This document shows, piece by piece, positions 11,069-22,244 of a stretch of 64,000 bases of DNA. Under the pieces are notes generated by a model. It was given only the letters and a program-made list of their open reading frames with translations, was not told the DNA's origin and did no database searches. The first letter of the stretch is position 1, and every line of letters begins with the position of its first letter. Made by a program: the position numbers and the translations under genes. The DNA comes from Bretschneidera sinensis (lineage: Eukaryota; Streptophyta; Magnoliopsida; Brassicales; Akaniaceae): the NCBI GenBank assembly GCA_023935145.1, contig CM043699.1:108034036-108098035 (forward strand), in the 5' to 3' direction.

Positions 11069-12367
11069 TCAGTGGAAGTTCTTGCCTTCAAAAGTCTGAC
11101 CAAATTGCCAGTTCTTAGGGGTAAGACTCCATGAAGTTGAAAATCTGCCGTCACTTGTTTGAACCCTGAAGCTCAGTGACTCCCCAGCCAACTTGGCACT
11201 GGTTTGCCATTCGTGTCCAAATGTTCTTGTAAGCCTTGTCCATGGAAGCATGTCATTATCCTTCACTTGCACACTAACAACATCCCCAGCTCCTCCCACG
11301 TTCCATACTGCCACTACGTTGTAATACATATTCCCTGTTATCGTGAACTTGATACCTCCTTGCTTCTTGCATTGTACCCTACATTATTGCAATACATTTG
11401 TATGGATTATATTAAGTACAGAATTTTGGGTAGGAATAGAAGGAGACGATGAATATTTAGAATAAGACTTGGCTCCACATTAGTGTGGAAGAATCTCTTC
11501 TTATCTATAGATGTGATAACTTTATATCGAATCATATATTAAAAAATAATGTGCAAATTACATGATTTTCTTATTGAAATATTTAATAAATAAATCAAAT
11601 ATCCTATCATATGATTTTTAAATACATAGTTCAATGTGAAGTTTTCACGTCATTGGATAAAAAAAGATTCATCCACGCTCATGTAGAATCAAGTATTATT
11701 CGAATATTTAAAAATATGTAAAAATATTAACCTGCGGTATTGGACCGGAACAATGCCACCCTTGTACACGGCAAATTGGAGGTATGCAGGCTTGGCTAGA
11801 TCAAAATGCTCACGTGGTGGGTTGCACCATCCACCTTGTTGGTAGTTTGGGGGGCAATTATCGGTTGCTGTAACAAAGATGGATTTTGCCCCTGGGTTGC
11901 ACCATTGAGGGCTGTTTACACATTTGATCTCATAGCAAGCACCACATGCCTTCCCTTCGTTGAACAAAACATTGCTCAAAGCTACTGTGTCTAAACCGTA
12001 GCCTAGTTGAGCAACATCTTTGTAACCACAAGCTCCCCCTACGTACGTACAAAATCATAGATATATAATATCATTAGCTATAAATTATTGAATGATGATG
12101 ATCTGTTTGAACAATGAGAAGATCATTTTTGTGAATGGGATTCAACATACCATATGATGCTGTGTTGCCTTCGTAGAAGGTGGCATGGGCCTGTTTCCAC
12201 GGGCCTGGCTTGAAACTTGGTTTGGTCTGCTGGGAAGGTGCAACTTTCTTTCCTGATGCATGGTGGCCGGCGCAATCTGCAGGCAATACAATAGCTAAGA
12301 GCAGCAATGTTGCAGAGAGGAATCTCAAAGGCGATGTCAAGGTGCTGGCGGAGGAGGGGGTTGACAT
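11069..12367 (-). CDS. EXPA: Alpha-expansin, three exons, intact
   Basis: Expansins are secreted proteins that loosen cellulose-xyloglucan contacts in the wall without hydrolysis. Exons on the minus strand are 12367-12151, 12038-11732 and 11378-11069 (834 bases, 277 residues). All introns are GT-AG and they split the codons of Gly73 and Arg175. A hydrophobic signal peptide covers about residues 13-33 (cleavage likely after ADCA). The GH45-like domain has [23 protein letters not shown] and the alpha-type [14 protein letters not shown] with the HFD motif at 150-152. The C-terminal CBM63 domain has WNVGGAGDV and ends [13 protein letters not shown], typical of the alpha class. A lysine/serine/proline-rich linker (about 35-57) follows the signal peptide and makes the N terminus longer than usual. 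No lesion was seen. The exact EXPA subclass cannot be set here. Confidence 0.94.
11460..11701. mobile_element. 242-bp MULE-type MITE in expansin intron 2
   Basis: The ends are GAATAAGACTTGGCTCCAC and, read inwards from the right, GAATAATACTTGATTCTAC. The inverted similarity runs about 60 bases. A perfect 9-bp direct repeat GAATATTTA flanks it (11451-11459 and 11702-11710), the target-site length of Mutator-like elements. It lies wholly within intron 2 and leaves both splice sites intact. Confidence 0.88.
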
Positions 12368-13996
12368 TGCTTTTGGTTTGGGTTAATTAAATTAATTAAT
12401 AAGGAAATTATTATGTTTGGATAGATTTTTGCATGGGCTTGCATGCATATATATAGCAATAGATTTCTGGCACGTTTGTTATGCCACTTTTAGTTAACGA
12501 GAATTTTGAGAGGATCTAAATGAAATGAACTATAGATGGCAGATGCAACTTGATCTTCACCTCTCGTTCTTAATTATATAACAGAACAATTGTCGGATAT
12601 TATCATATTCTCCTTCATCCTTCCAATTCATGCACACAGTTCTTGAACAGAATCTCTCTTGATCTTCACCTCTTATTCTTAACAGAAGAACTGTCCGTTA
12701 TTATCAAGTTAATTTAGGAATACGATAGTGTCAAAACTGATAATGAGATTAAAAGCTCAAAAACCCAACTTCTGATTTTGGTATTAAATTGGCTTTTTTT
12801 AAAAGTTGTATTAATCTTCTGATTCATCAAAAAAGCAGGTAAAAAAAGAGATGTTTGGCATAACTTCTACTTTTTTGACAGCAAAAGCCATTTGAAAAGC
12901 TCTACCAATGTGAGACCCGAGAACTTTCATAGACATGAGCATATAATTGAAAACAGTAATTTATTTCATCAAAACCAAACATGCGATCAAAGGCAATAGC
13001 ATGGAGAGTGTATAGAATATGTAGGACATCATACAAGCTATGGATATTAAGATTTAACTCATGAAACCCTAATCTAAGCATGCAAACATGGAAGGGACAT
13101 AAAAAAACAGAGACTTTAACATATTCTAATCATCACATTTAAATCTAGAACATCATTATAACAATTATGAATTCAATTAAAGCATTAAGAGCACATGAAG
13201 GCATATAATCAAGCATAAACTTATATTTGAACTAAAAATCAAGACTTATGCAACGAAAAACCCTAAATCACACATTCATGAAGTTTCTAGATGTCTTGTG
13301 AATTCTAGAATCATATTAAAAGTCATGCAAACACGTAAATAAATCAAAGAAGCTAAACCAAAAAGTAATTGAACAAAAGGGGGAAAGTCACATGTCCGGC
13401 CGCTACGTTGAAGTGGTGGACAGAACCAACCACTACTTCAAAGTGTCGGTTGGAGATGTAGTCCTAGGGTTGTGTTAAGCTTCGGTTTTTTGGGTTCAAA
13501 CCATAGATTCGATGAAAGATCAGTTGAAATAACACTCAGTTTAAGTTTAAACAATCACATTTGAATGAATTTAAATAATAAATTAAACTAGATAGCAAAA
13601 TAGCAAAGAGAGATATACAAGAAAGTGTACCAAGCTTATACCTTAATTGTATGTAGAACTCTTGTGAAGATCAATTGATTGTTTCCTTGGATCTTCCTTA
13701 AGCAATCTTGCAAGAAATTCTAAGGTAGAAAACTCTTCTCCTTCCTTGAAATTGGGTGGTTGTCTCATTGGAAGCTCTCAAGAAGACATCGTTATGATGC
13801 GTTGGATCAGTGAACAAACTGAGCGTTGTTTGTAACTTACCCTCATCAAAAGATTTATAATACACCAAAATAAGACCCTTTTGATGAAGGATATTGATTG
13901 GGGACCGTGTTTTTAATGTTATATGAGTGTTTAGAGGCCAGAGTTTGTGTTTTGGTGAGTAAGCAAACACAAATCCAAAAATTACTGTTATGGTGG
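12368..13996. other. Expansin upstream region, no gene recognised
   Basis: Besides the expansin promoter, a TGATCTTCACCTC ... TTATTATCA stretch occurs twice (about 12549-12606 and 12659-12704). An imperfect hairpin (TGAAGTGGTGG with CCACTACTTCA) lies at about 13408-13441. A 90-codon minus-strand open frame at 13698-13970 shows no family resemblance and is probably chance. Confidence 0.5.
12448..12455 (-). promoter_or_regulatory. Likely TATA box of the expansin gene
   Basis: TATATATA lies about 80 bases upstream of the expansin ATG on the minus strand, a usual plant spacing for a short 5' leader. Confidence 0.5.
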
Positions 13997-14380
13997 CACT
14001 AAAAGAAAATTGCTAATCACCGAGGGCTACGTGTCCCTCGGTGATAGTGTGAAATATTATCACCGAGGGACAATTCCCTCGATGATAATATTTTTTACAC
14101 TCGGTATTAAGTTCGTAAAATATTTTAAAAATATTTTATGGTTTTTTAATTGGAAATATATTATTACCGAGGAAATTTAATCCCTCGGTGTTGATAGATG
14201 AATATAAAATTAAGTAAACTACTTTCATCGAGGGATAAAAATGTATTACCGAGGGAATTTAATCCCTCGATGATAGTCTGGCCTAAATATCACCCGTATA
14301 ACTTTCTTCCCCACTTCCTCTGTTTTCCTGCTTTCTTCTCCTAGTGCCGCCCGACTCCATTTCCAAAGCACTAAAGAAAT

Positions 14381-14431
14381 TTTCACCCCCTTTCTCTCTC
14401 TCTCTCTCTCTCTCTCTTTCTCATATATTTG

Positions 14432-14473
<42 letters not shown>

Positions 14474-14712
14474 CATTTGTTAATCTATTGAATGTTTTAT
14501 TTGAATTTATTTGTGTATATATTTTTTCTCTAAGAGACAACACTTGAATCCAAATATATTTGTGTATATATTTTTAGATTTTTTTTACAGTGTTAATTTT
14601 TTTTATAAGGACAATGTTAATTTATTAATTTTTAAACTTAGAAAAGTTAGTCTTTTTTGTTATAAGTAGAAAGTTTGTAAGTTTCCTCTCTCTCTTTCTC
14701 TCATATATGTGT

Positions 14713-14808
<96 letters not shown>

Positions 14809-14970
14809 AGTTACATTTGTTAATCTATTGAATGTTTTTGTTTTAATTTATTTGCATATATTTGTGTATATATTTCTAGTCTTTATTAAATTTTTTATAA
14901 GGACAATGTTAATTTATTAATTTTTAAACTAGGAAAATTTAGTCTTTGTTGTTATAAGTAGAAAGTTTGG
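14381..14970. repeat. Tandem duplication of about 300 bp with (CT)n, (AT)n, (GT)n
   Basis: A segment of (CT)n, then TCTCATATAT, (AT)n, AGTTACATTTGTTAATC and ending ATAAGTAGAAAGTTTG occurs at about 14385-14680 and again at about 14683-14970. The second copy has a longer (AT)n plus (GT)n tract at 14716-14806. It is part of CACTA-1. Confidence 0.85.
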
Positions 14971-15491
14971 GATCGGTGGAATTTTTATAACTGTATACAA
15001 GGTAGATGAGACAAAAAATGACATAGAGGATTACAATGTGAATAGGGTATTTAACTACACTTCGTTAAAAAAATGATCAAATGATGTTAATTTCCTATTT
15101 TTGTCCCCCTTGCAAATAATAAATAACTGATCAAATCCCCAAAAAAATCTGTATTAAAATCCTTTTCTTTTTGAGCAAATTCTGTTTTTAAAACCTTAAC
15201 CTCTTATTCAAAGGTAGCATTAATTCAAATCACTTAACAAAAAGAAGGCTAGTTTATTAGTTAGGTAATCATAGGAATTAATAAAAAATGTGTTTCATAG
15301 TATAATAATGGTAAAAGCTATAACCTAATCACATAATATTATTTCAGTGTCCAAACTAGAAAATAAAAAAGAAAATAAAAATGTCGCGTATTATTTTGAA
15401 GTCAGAAAATGATCCATCTTCACTTTCGATAAGAGGATTAACCAAGGGATAGGGGGTGAGTGATGACTGCTCCATTGTGTAGCCTGATTGT

Positions 15492-16010
15492 TGACCCTTA
15501 TTTGATTTTAATTATGACAAAATAGTAGTTTTTATTTGTGTCAACAATTTTAGCTAAGTGTTCAAGTTGCAAACAACATACAATTCAAAGACAAGACATA
15601 AAACAAGCATATGTGACAAAGACTGTTTACTTGAGAGATACTAGATCAAGATCAAAGACCTAGAATAGGTTCTAAGGTAGTTAAGATCTATAAATCTCTA
15701 CTAACAAGTATTTTTATTTTCATTATGGCTCATTTTGATTGAAATATTTTTGATGAAAAATCATTTCGAACAGAAAATTCTGTTTCAAGACATCTAATCG
15801 TCTGAATGGTTTCATTCAGTCGACTGAATGAAGAAAGGAAACTTTATGTCCTTCATTCAGTTGAATGAAGGGTTTCATTCAGTTGATTGAATGAAGTCCC
15901 GTCGACTAAATGTTGTTGTTTAGTCAACTAAATAAGGTTCAATAAACTGAATGAAATCATTCAGTCGATTGAATGGACCGTACAATCTATTGAATGAAAT
16001 ACCTGATATT
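15492..16010 (+). mobile_element. Fragment of a SIRE-type copia LTR inside CACTA-1
   Basis: The stretch starts TGACCCTTATTTG and matches the 5' part of the LTR at 61831-62938 (read on its minus strand) in order: AATNATGACAAAA, AACAATNTTANCTAAGTGTT, ATTATGGCTCATTTTG, then repeated palindromes around AGTCGACT (for example 15813-15830). The rest of the LTR and any internal region are missing. It was presumably inserted in CACTA-1 or its ancestor and then truncated. Confidence 0.7.
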
Positions 16011-16456
16011 AATTAGTTTATCTTTTTAATTTTTTTTATAAAAAAAATTAAGTTAGCCTTAGATTGTTATGTCAAATTATCATTATAAGTTAGGGCTCAG
16101 GGTTTAGAGTTTAACATCATTAGAAACCACATGTATTTAATGAAGCATATTTGGAAGATAAAAAAGTGATAACAAAATATATGATTGCTATTGTATCATC
16201 ATACACAAACAATGGATTACCATATGCAAAGTGAAGAAAAACCTGCACCACTTTTAAAAATTTCGTAGATAGGGCATGATTAACAACTCGACGATCCATC
16301 CAGCTACTGTCAGTTGCCATCGTTCTAATCACTAAATTAATAAAGAATTTATTGTCAATAAGTTGTTTTAAATATATAGTATCATTTCAATTGCATATTG
16401 TTTTTTACATACATATCAAAATATATGGAAGATTTTTAAACCCATAAACAATTACC

Positions 16457-18510
16457 TTGCACCTATATAGGAAAGGTTTTACTCCTAATTATAAGAGGTG
16501 GATTTTTCATGATGAGAGTTATGTGAGACGTGAATGGTTGATGCCCCAGTCAGATCATTATGTCGATGAAGGTATCGGAGAAACAAATCACATCAGGGAG
16601 GTCGTAATGGATGGTGCTGGCCTGAACTTCAATTGGGATGCCGAAGAGGATCTGAATCCTCGCGCTGCGAAGTTTTATGACATGTTGAGAGATGTTGATG
16701 AGCTATTGTGGGAGGGTTGTAAGAAGCAAACTAAGTTATCGGTGATCTCACAAATGTTGAATTATAAATCTGATTTTGACATGTATGAGAACTGTTTTGA
16801 TCGATTATTGACAATAATTAAGAGTATGTTGCCCGGGGATGAGAAGTTGTCTGAAAACTTTTACAAGTTTAAGAAGATAGTGAAAGAGTTAGGACTTGGG
16901 TATGAGAAGATACATTAATACAAGGAAGACAAAGAAAAGAAAGTGTGTGACGTGTGTGGAAATCCTCGGTTTAATTCTAGGCAGAGCGGTAATAAGAAGC
17001 TAAAAGACGTACCACACAAGGTGTTGCATTCCCTTCAGTTAACACCTAGACTTCAAAGGTTTTATTTGTTGAAAAACACTGCCAGACACATGATATGGCA
17101 CAAGGAAGGCAAACGTAGTAAACCAGACATGGTCATCCACCCAACAGATGATGGCATGGAAACATTTTGAAGATACTTACCTTGAGTTTGCAAATGAACC
17201 ACGTAATGTTAGGTTGAGACTCTCAACTGATGGTTTCACTCCGTTTGGCTATTCGACATCCCCGTACTCTTGTTGGATAGTATTCGTCAATCCTTATAAT
17301 TTACCTCCTGGTATGTGCATGAAAGAGCATAATTTGTTCATATTATTGGTAATTCCTGGCCCAAACAACCTTGGTAAGAATATGAATGTCTATCTACATT
17401 CCTTAATAGATAAGTTGAAGATGTTATGGACAGATGTTGTTCCTACTTACGATACAGCTAAGAAAAAAAATTTTATATGAAGGTTGAACTTATATTGATG
17501 ATCAGTGACTTCCTTGCATATGGTATGCTTCCTGGGTGGAGTACTCATTGTCTACTGGCTTGTCCTTACTGTATGGAGCATAAAAAATCGTTCCAACTGT
17601 CATATGGTCATAAAAATTCTTGGTTCAATTGTCACCGTCAGTTCTTACCAGAAAATCATGCTTTTAGAAGGCAGAAGCTGAGTTTTATAAAGAATAGATC
17701 TGAGAGTGGTCTACCACCACCACGATTGTCGGGTGTAGATGTGAAAGTTAGAGTGATGTCTTTTGAACAGATCACATTCGGTTCCAATGGTAGAAAACAA
17801 GAAATATATGGATTTGGGAAGGATTATAATTGGACAAAGAGGAGTATTTTCTGGGAGATACTGTATTGGTAAACTAATCTTGTTCGCCATAATCTGGACG
17901 TTATGCATATTGAGAAAAATATGTTTGGCAATGTTTTCAACATTGTTATGGATGTCAAGGGTAAAACCAAATACAATACTAACGCTCGTTTAGATATGAC
18001 AAAGTTTTGGAGGCATCCTTAATTAGAGTTGGTTGAAGTCAATGGTAAACCTAAATATAAACCCAAAGCAACATATACATTAAACAAGTCCTAGATAGAG
18101 GTGGTTTGCGAATGTGTTTCAAATTTTAAGTTCTCAGATGAGTATGCCTCAAATTTAGCACGATGCGTTAAACTGAACGAGTGCAAGTTCTATGGGATGA
18201 AGAGTCAAGATTGTCACATGTTCATGGAAAGATGAATTCCCCTAGCGTTTCGTGACTTTTTACCTGACCTTGTATAGGATGTGTTGACAGACCTAAGTAA
18301 CTTTTTTCAGGGACATCTGCAACTGAATTGTGCGTTTAGCATGTGGAGTTGCTTGAGAAAAATATTCTCGTGATCCTATGCAAGCTTGAGAAGATTTTCA
18401 CTCCAGATTCTTCGATTCAATGGAGCATTTGCTGATTCACTTAGCTTACAAAGCTAAAGTCGGTGGCCCTATGCAATATCGATGAATATATCTGTTTGAG
18501 AGGTAATATC
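16457..18510 (+). pseudogene. TNP2-type CACTA transposase, heavily broken
   Basis: Frames at 16457-16918, 16943-17170, 17148-17480, 17477-17872 and on to about 18510 line up in order with the CACTA-2 transposase: GLGYEKIH, NPYNLPPGMCMKEHN, WSTHCLLACPYCM, RHNLDVMHIEKNM. Many stop codons and frameshifts separate them (for example stops near 16918, 17873, 18021, 18093 and 18235), so no protein can be made. The N-terminal WIFHDES piece at 16499 matches the equivalent WVFHGE of CACTA-2. The C-terminal DUF4218-like part is the most decayed. Confidence 0.88.
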
Positions 18511-18599
18511 AATAATTTTTTCAATTGTTAGAGTTTTCTCACTTCATATAATTGAATTCAATTTCAATACATTTGAATATGTATGCAAAATAAGTGTAT

Positions 18600-18914
18600 G
18601 CACAACCTAAAGAAAAATGCTCGAAATAAAGCATTCGTTGAAGGTTCTATGGTTGAGGTGTAGATTATATAAGAAATCTCAAATTTCTATGCTACATACT
18701 TTCAACCAAATGTTCAGACAAAAATGAATCGAGTCGGTTGGAATGACGACGGGGGGAATGTTGATCAAAGAGAGTGCCTAACTATTTTCAGATATCCAAG
18801 TCGTTCTTTTGGTCGTGAGACTATTAGAGTCTTGGAAGACAAAGAGTTGAAGGCTGCAGAGATCTTTGTTCTCCTTAATTACTTGAAGTTATACCATATG
18901 TGGAATAAATGCTA
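18600..18914 (+). pseudogene. C-terminal transposase fragment (DUF4216-side), broken
   Basis: Read across two stop codons near 18660, this stretch gives FQPNVQTKMNRV, NDDGGNVDQRECLTIF and LEDKELKAAEIFVLLNYLK. Such segments lie between the DUF4218 and DUF4216 parts of plant CACTA transposases. It continues the decayed gene upstream and ends at a TAA near 18913. Confidence 0.65.
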
Positions 18915-19129
18915 ATGTACAGTCCCAAAAGTTGGGTAAAGATGCCACACCTGTTGAGGTGTTTAATAGGATGCGCTAATTAGGGACAAGTTATTACGTT
19001 GATAACAAGTTCAGGGATACGATGGTATGTATAAAATGTATTTTTTACTTATATGCAAAATAATTGTTGGTTTTAATATAGTTTGGGAAAAAATAGTAAT
19101 CATATACATTTGTTTGTAATGTTGGAAAC

Positions 19130-19560
19130 ATTATGACCAGCGTGTTCGAGATAAGAGTGGTGGCCAGATTGAAGCATTTTCACAGCTTGAGATCGACACT
19201 GCTAAGTGGTTGTATGCATCAGGTAGGCTGAAGAAGGGGTGATTTTATAGATTCAGGGTCATGATAGATGGTCTCCCTTTTGCTTCCAGCTCTTCGGGTA
19301 GCAACAGTTACTTCGTTAGATCCACTGCATCACGGTTCAGACTTGTTGTTGATGTCGGCGCGATGCAACAACGAATGAACGATGATAGGTCAAGAATCGA
19401 GGAGCTTCAGTCACAGTTGGTGTGAGTGAATGCTAGGAAAAATGACATGCATTCACGTCTCGAGTTCATAGAGCAGATATTGCAACATATGTCGATCCTA
19501 GGAGGTTTTAGGGCGGATCCTACCACACGACCCGATGTAAATAAAACACATTGAACTTTT
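19130..19560 (+). pseudogene. Second CACTA protein remnant (TNPA-like, coiled coil)
   Basis: The frame gives QRVRDKSGGQIEAFSQLEID and, further on, MNDDRSRIEELQSQL with a heptad-like pattern, interrupted by in-frame stops (near 19240 and 19424). Position after the TNP2 remnant and the coiled-coil ending fit the DNA-binding accessory protein of CACTA elements, but no diagnostic motif survives. Confidence 0.45.
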
Positions 19561-19569
19561 TTACATTAT

Positions 19570-20505
19570 TAGGTTTAAGGTAGAAAAAGTAGATAACTTA
19601 GGCAATAGATGAGGTGGGTATACCATCACATCCGTTTAGTAGAATGTAATTTGTGGGAACAAACGAAAACCATTTCGGATCATCGGTTACAAGCCCGAGA
19701 GATTTCAGACTTAAAAAGTACATAATTTAGCGGTTTTAAGGTAAAAAAGTAGATAACTTAGGTAAAGGATGATGCGGGTTTATTGTCACATATGTTTGCT
19801 ATAATGTAACTTGTGGAAGCAAACAAAATCCATTTTGGATCACTGGTTACAAACCCGAGAGGTTTCGGGCTCAAAAAGTATATGATTTAGCGGTTTTAAG
19901 GTAAAAAAAGTAGATAATTTGGGTAACGGATGAGGTGGGTATACTATCACATCCGTTTGGTAGAATTTAACTTGTGAGAATAAAAAGAATTCATTTTGGA
20001 TCATCAGTTACAAACCTGAGAGGTTTCAAACTAAAAAAGTATATAACTTAGTGGTTTTAAGGTAAAAAAAAATAGATAACTTAGGTAACGGACGAGGCGA
20101 GTTTACTATCATGTCCGTTTAGTAGAATGTAACTTGTGGGACTAAAAATAATCCATTTTGGATCATTTGTTACAATCCTGAGAGGTTTCAGTATGAAAAA
20201 AGTATATAACTTAGCGGTTTTAAGGTCAAAAAGTAGATAGCTTAGGTAACGGACGAGATTAGTTTATCATTACGTCCGTGTGGAAGAATATAACTTGTGG
20301 GAACAAATAAAATCTATTTCGGATCATTGGTTACAAGCCCAAGAAATTTCGGACTCAAAAAGTATATAACTTAGTGGTTTTAATGTAAAAAAAAATAGAT
20401 AACTTAGGTAACAGACGAAGCGGGTTTACCGTCACGTCCGTTTAGTAGAATGTAACGGACGAGGTAGACTCACAATGTGTATAACTTAGCGGTTTTACTT
20501 TAATA
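19570..20505. repeat. Tandem array, about 160-bp unit, near six copies
   Basis: The unit contains AGATAACTTAGGTAACGGA, TACTATCACATCCGTTTAG, CATTTTGGATCA and TTAGCGGTTTTAAGGT. GCGGTTTTAAG-type words recur near 19730, 19890, 20051, 20214 and 20374; the last unit (ending near 20500) is shortened to about 115 bases. It lies in the 3' part of CACTA-1. Neither ends nor coding were seen in it. Confidence 0.9.
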
Positions 20506-21323
20506 AATTATTTAGTTTCTGTTTTGGTTTATATATATATATTTGTCCATGTTATTTGCTATATATAGGATCCATTTGCAGAGTAGGATGCTAAGCATGT
20601 AGACTTTAATAGTGACATACATCTGGCTGACCAATAATTTTATTTTTAGACATTTGTATTTAGAATTTTTGGAATATTCAATTATTTTTTTGAAAGAGGA
20701 ATATTCATTTATCGATTGTATTTTCATTAGTATATTATATTTTATTAATTTACGGAATATTTTGTATTCTCGATTTCGTTGTATTCTATATTTTTTAAAT
20801 ATATTTGAAGCAGGTTGAATATGTTTTAACAAGTAAAATTGAAAAAACAAATAAAAATATTTAGAAATTAATTCCTATCTCCGAGTGATCAATCCCTCAA
20901 TGATAGTATTGCACATTAGTACCAACGGATTGCTGCCATCGGTGATAATTATTATCACCAAGGGACACGTCCGTCGGTGTTGAGCTTAGTCCATTTTTTT
21001 TTAAAAACAACTATTTACCGAGGGATTATCCCTCGGTGATAAGTACTATTATTACCAACAAGCCATCCCTCGGTGTTGGTCAAATTATTTTAAAAATGAC
21101 CAAAAAATAATTTTTTTTAAAACACTATCATCGAGGGACTCCTCCCTCGGTGATAGCTGTTAGTTATAACCTATCACCGAGGGAATATTTGGCCCTCAGT
21201 AAAAAAGGTATTATGGAGGAGCTTTACACTGAGGGGATTCCCTTGGTGATAATTATTACCAATGGCAGAAGATCCTTCATTGACAGGAAAAATCCGTCGG
21301 TGATAAGCGGTTTTCTTGTAGTG

Positions 21324-22244
21324 TGGCTAAGGTTTATGTGTAGGATTGCTAGAGCTAAAAATATTCAAGAGCATCCATTTTAAGGTTGTTAAGAGGGATA
21401 TTTATAAGGTTTAAGAGGTCCAATTAGGGTTAGAACAAGATTTGGCCATCCTAGAGAAAATATGCAAGTGTTTAATGACTTTCCAAATCCAGTTCCTACA
21501 TTAATTAAGAAAAGAGGCAGATTCTTGACCCTGAATTAGAATGGGTCGTTCTCACGCATACAGACGATTTTAGGGCTTCTCTTGAAATTTATGAAAATAC
21601 CAGAGAGTATTATTTCTAGTCTAAGTTGTTTGACACGTAAATTCAACATCGATTTTAAATGGAAGCCCAAACACTAAAACTTATCAATTTTAGCACTGTT
21701 TTGGTAAATAATTTAGTTCTCACTCCTCTCTTATTGGATAAAATCTTATAATATATCATTTGGAAGATAATTAAAAGTTATATTGATCTGTAGAAGGGAA
21801 GGTTCTCAAGTGTTTGGGATAAAATGATATTCATCTAAAAAATTAGGTTATTAAAACAACGAAAATAAATCTTCTGGGAAAAGTAATCTTTTGTGGCTTA
21901 GGAATTATCTTATTCTCTTATATCAATCAATTTTTTGACATAGTAAGAACCTAAAATAAGCAAGGAATGAATCTTAATCACGCGTGACAACTCATCACCT
22001 TAGTTGTTTTCATAGAGTTCCAAGAAGACAGATTATCATTTACCTAATGTTACAAAATTGGATGTCTATAACCGCCCCGCAAAAAATGGTTCAGATAACA
22101 TCCGCTACAGTCGCATCATCAAATTGTTTTTCAACACTACACTTATGCTATTTTCCTTTTTCTTTTCAGAGTTTTTTTTTTCCTTCTATCTACTTCTTCT
22201 CCTTGACCCATTTCATCTTTTTCTCTTTAGGCTTCTCTGGTGAG
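21324..22244. other. Spacer right of CACTA-1, nothing recognised
   Basis: AT-rich sequence without a supported gene. Short open frames at 21984-22256 are low-complexity. The sequence on the two sides of CACTA-1 (TTATGG and CTAAGGTTTATG) should join directly in an empty site. Confidence 0.4.

Larger units (their letters stand above)
13997..21323 (+). mobile_element. CACTA-1: decayed CACTA (En/Spm) transposon, 7.3 kb
   Basis: The left end CACTAAAAGAAAATTGC is inverted at the right as GCGGTTTTCTTGTAGTG. A 3-bp target duplication TGG flanks both ends (13994-13996, 21324-21326). Subterminal copies of ATCACCGAGGGA / TCCCTCGGTGAT crowd both ends (14017-14275 and 20880-21305), as expected for transposase binding. 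Inside lie a rotten TNP2-type transposase, a second coding remnant, a tandem-repeat array and a captured LTR piece. It cannot code for an active transposase. Confidence 0.94.

Noticed and set aside
20512..20850. 112-codon minus-strand open frame in CACTA-1
   Set aside because: Composition is Lys/Ile/Asn/Tyr-rich as expected for random AT-rich DNA; no motif, and it lies in the non-coding right part of the element.
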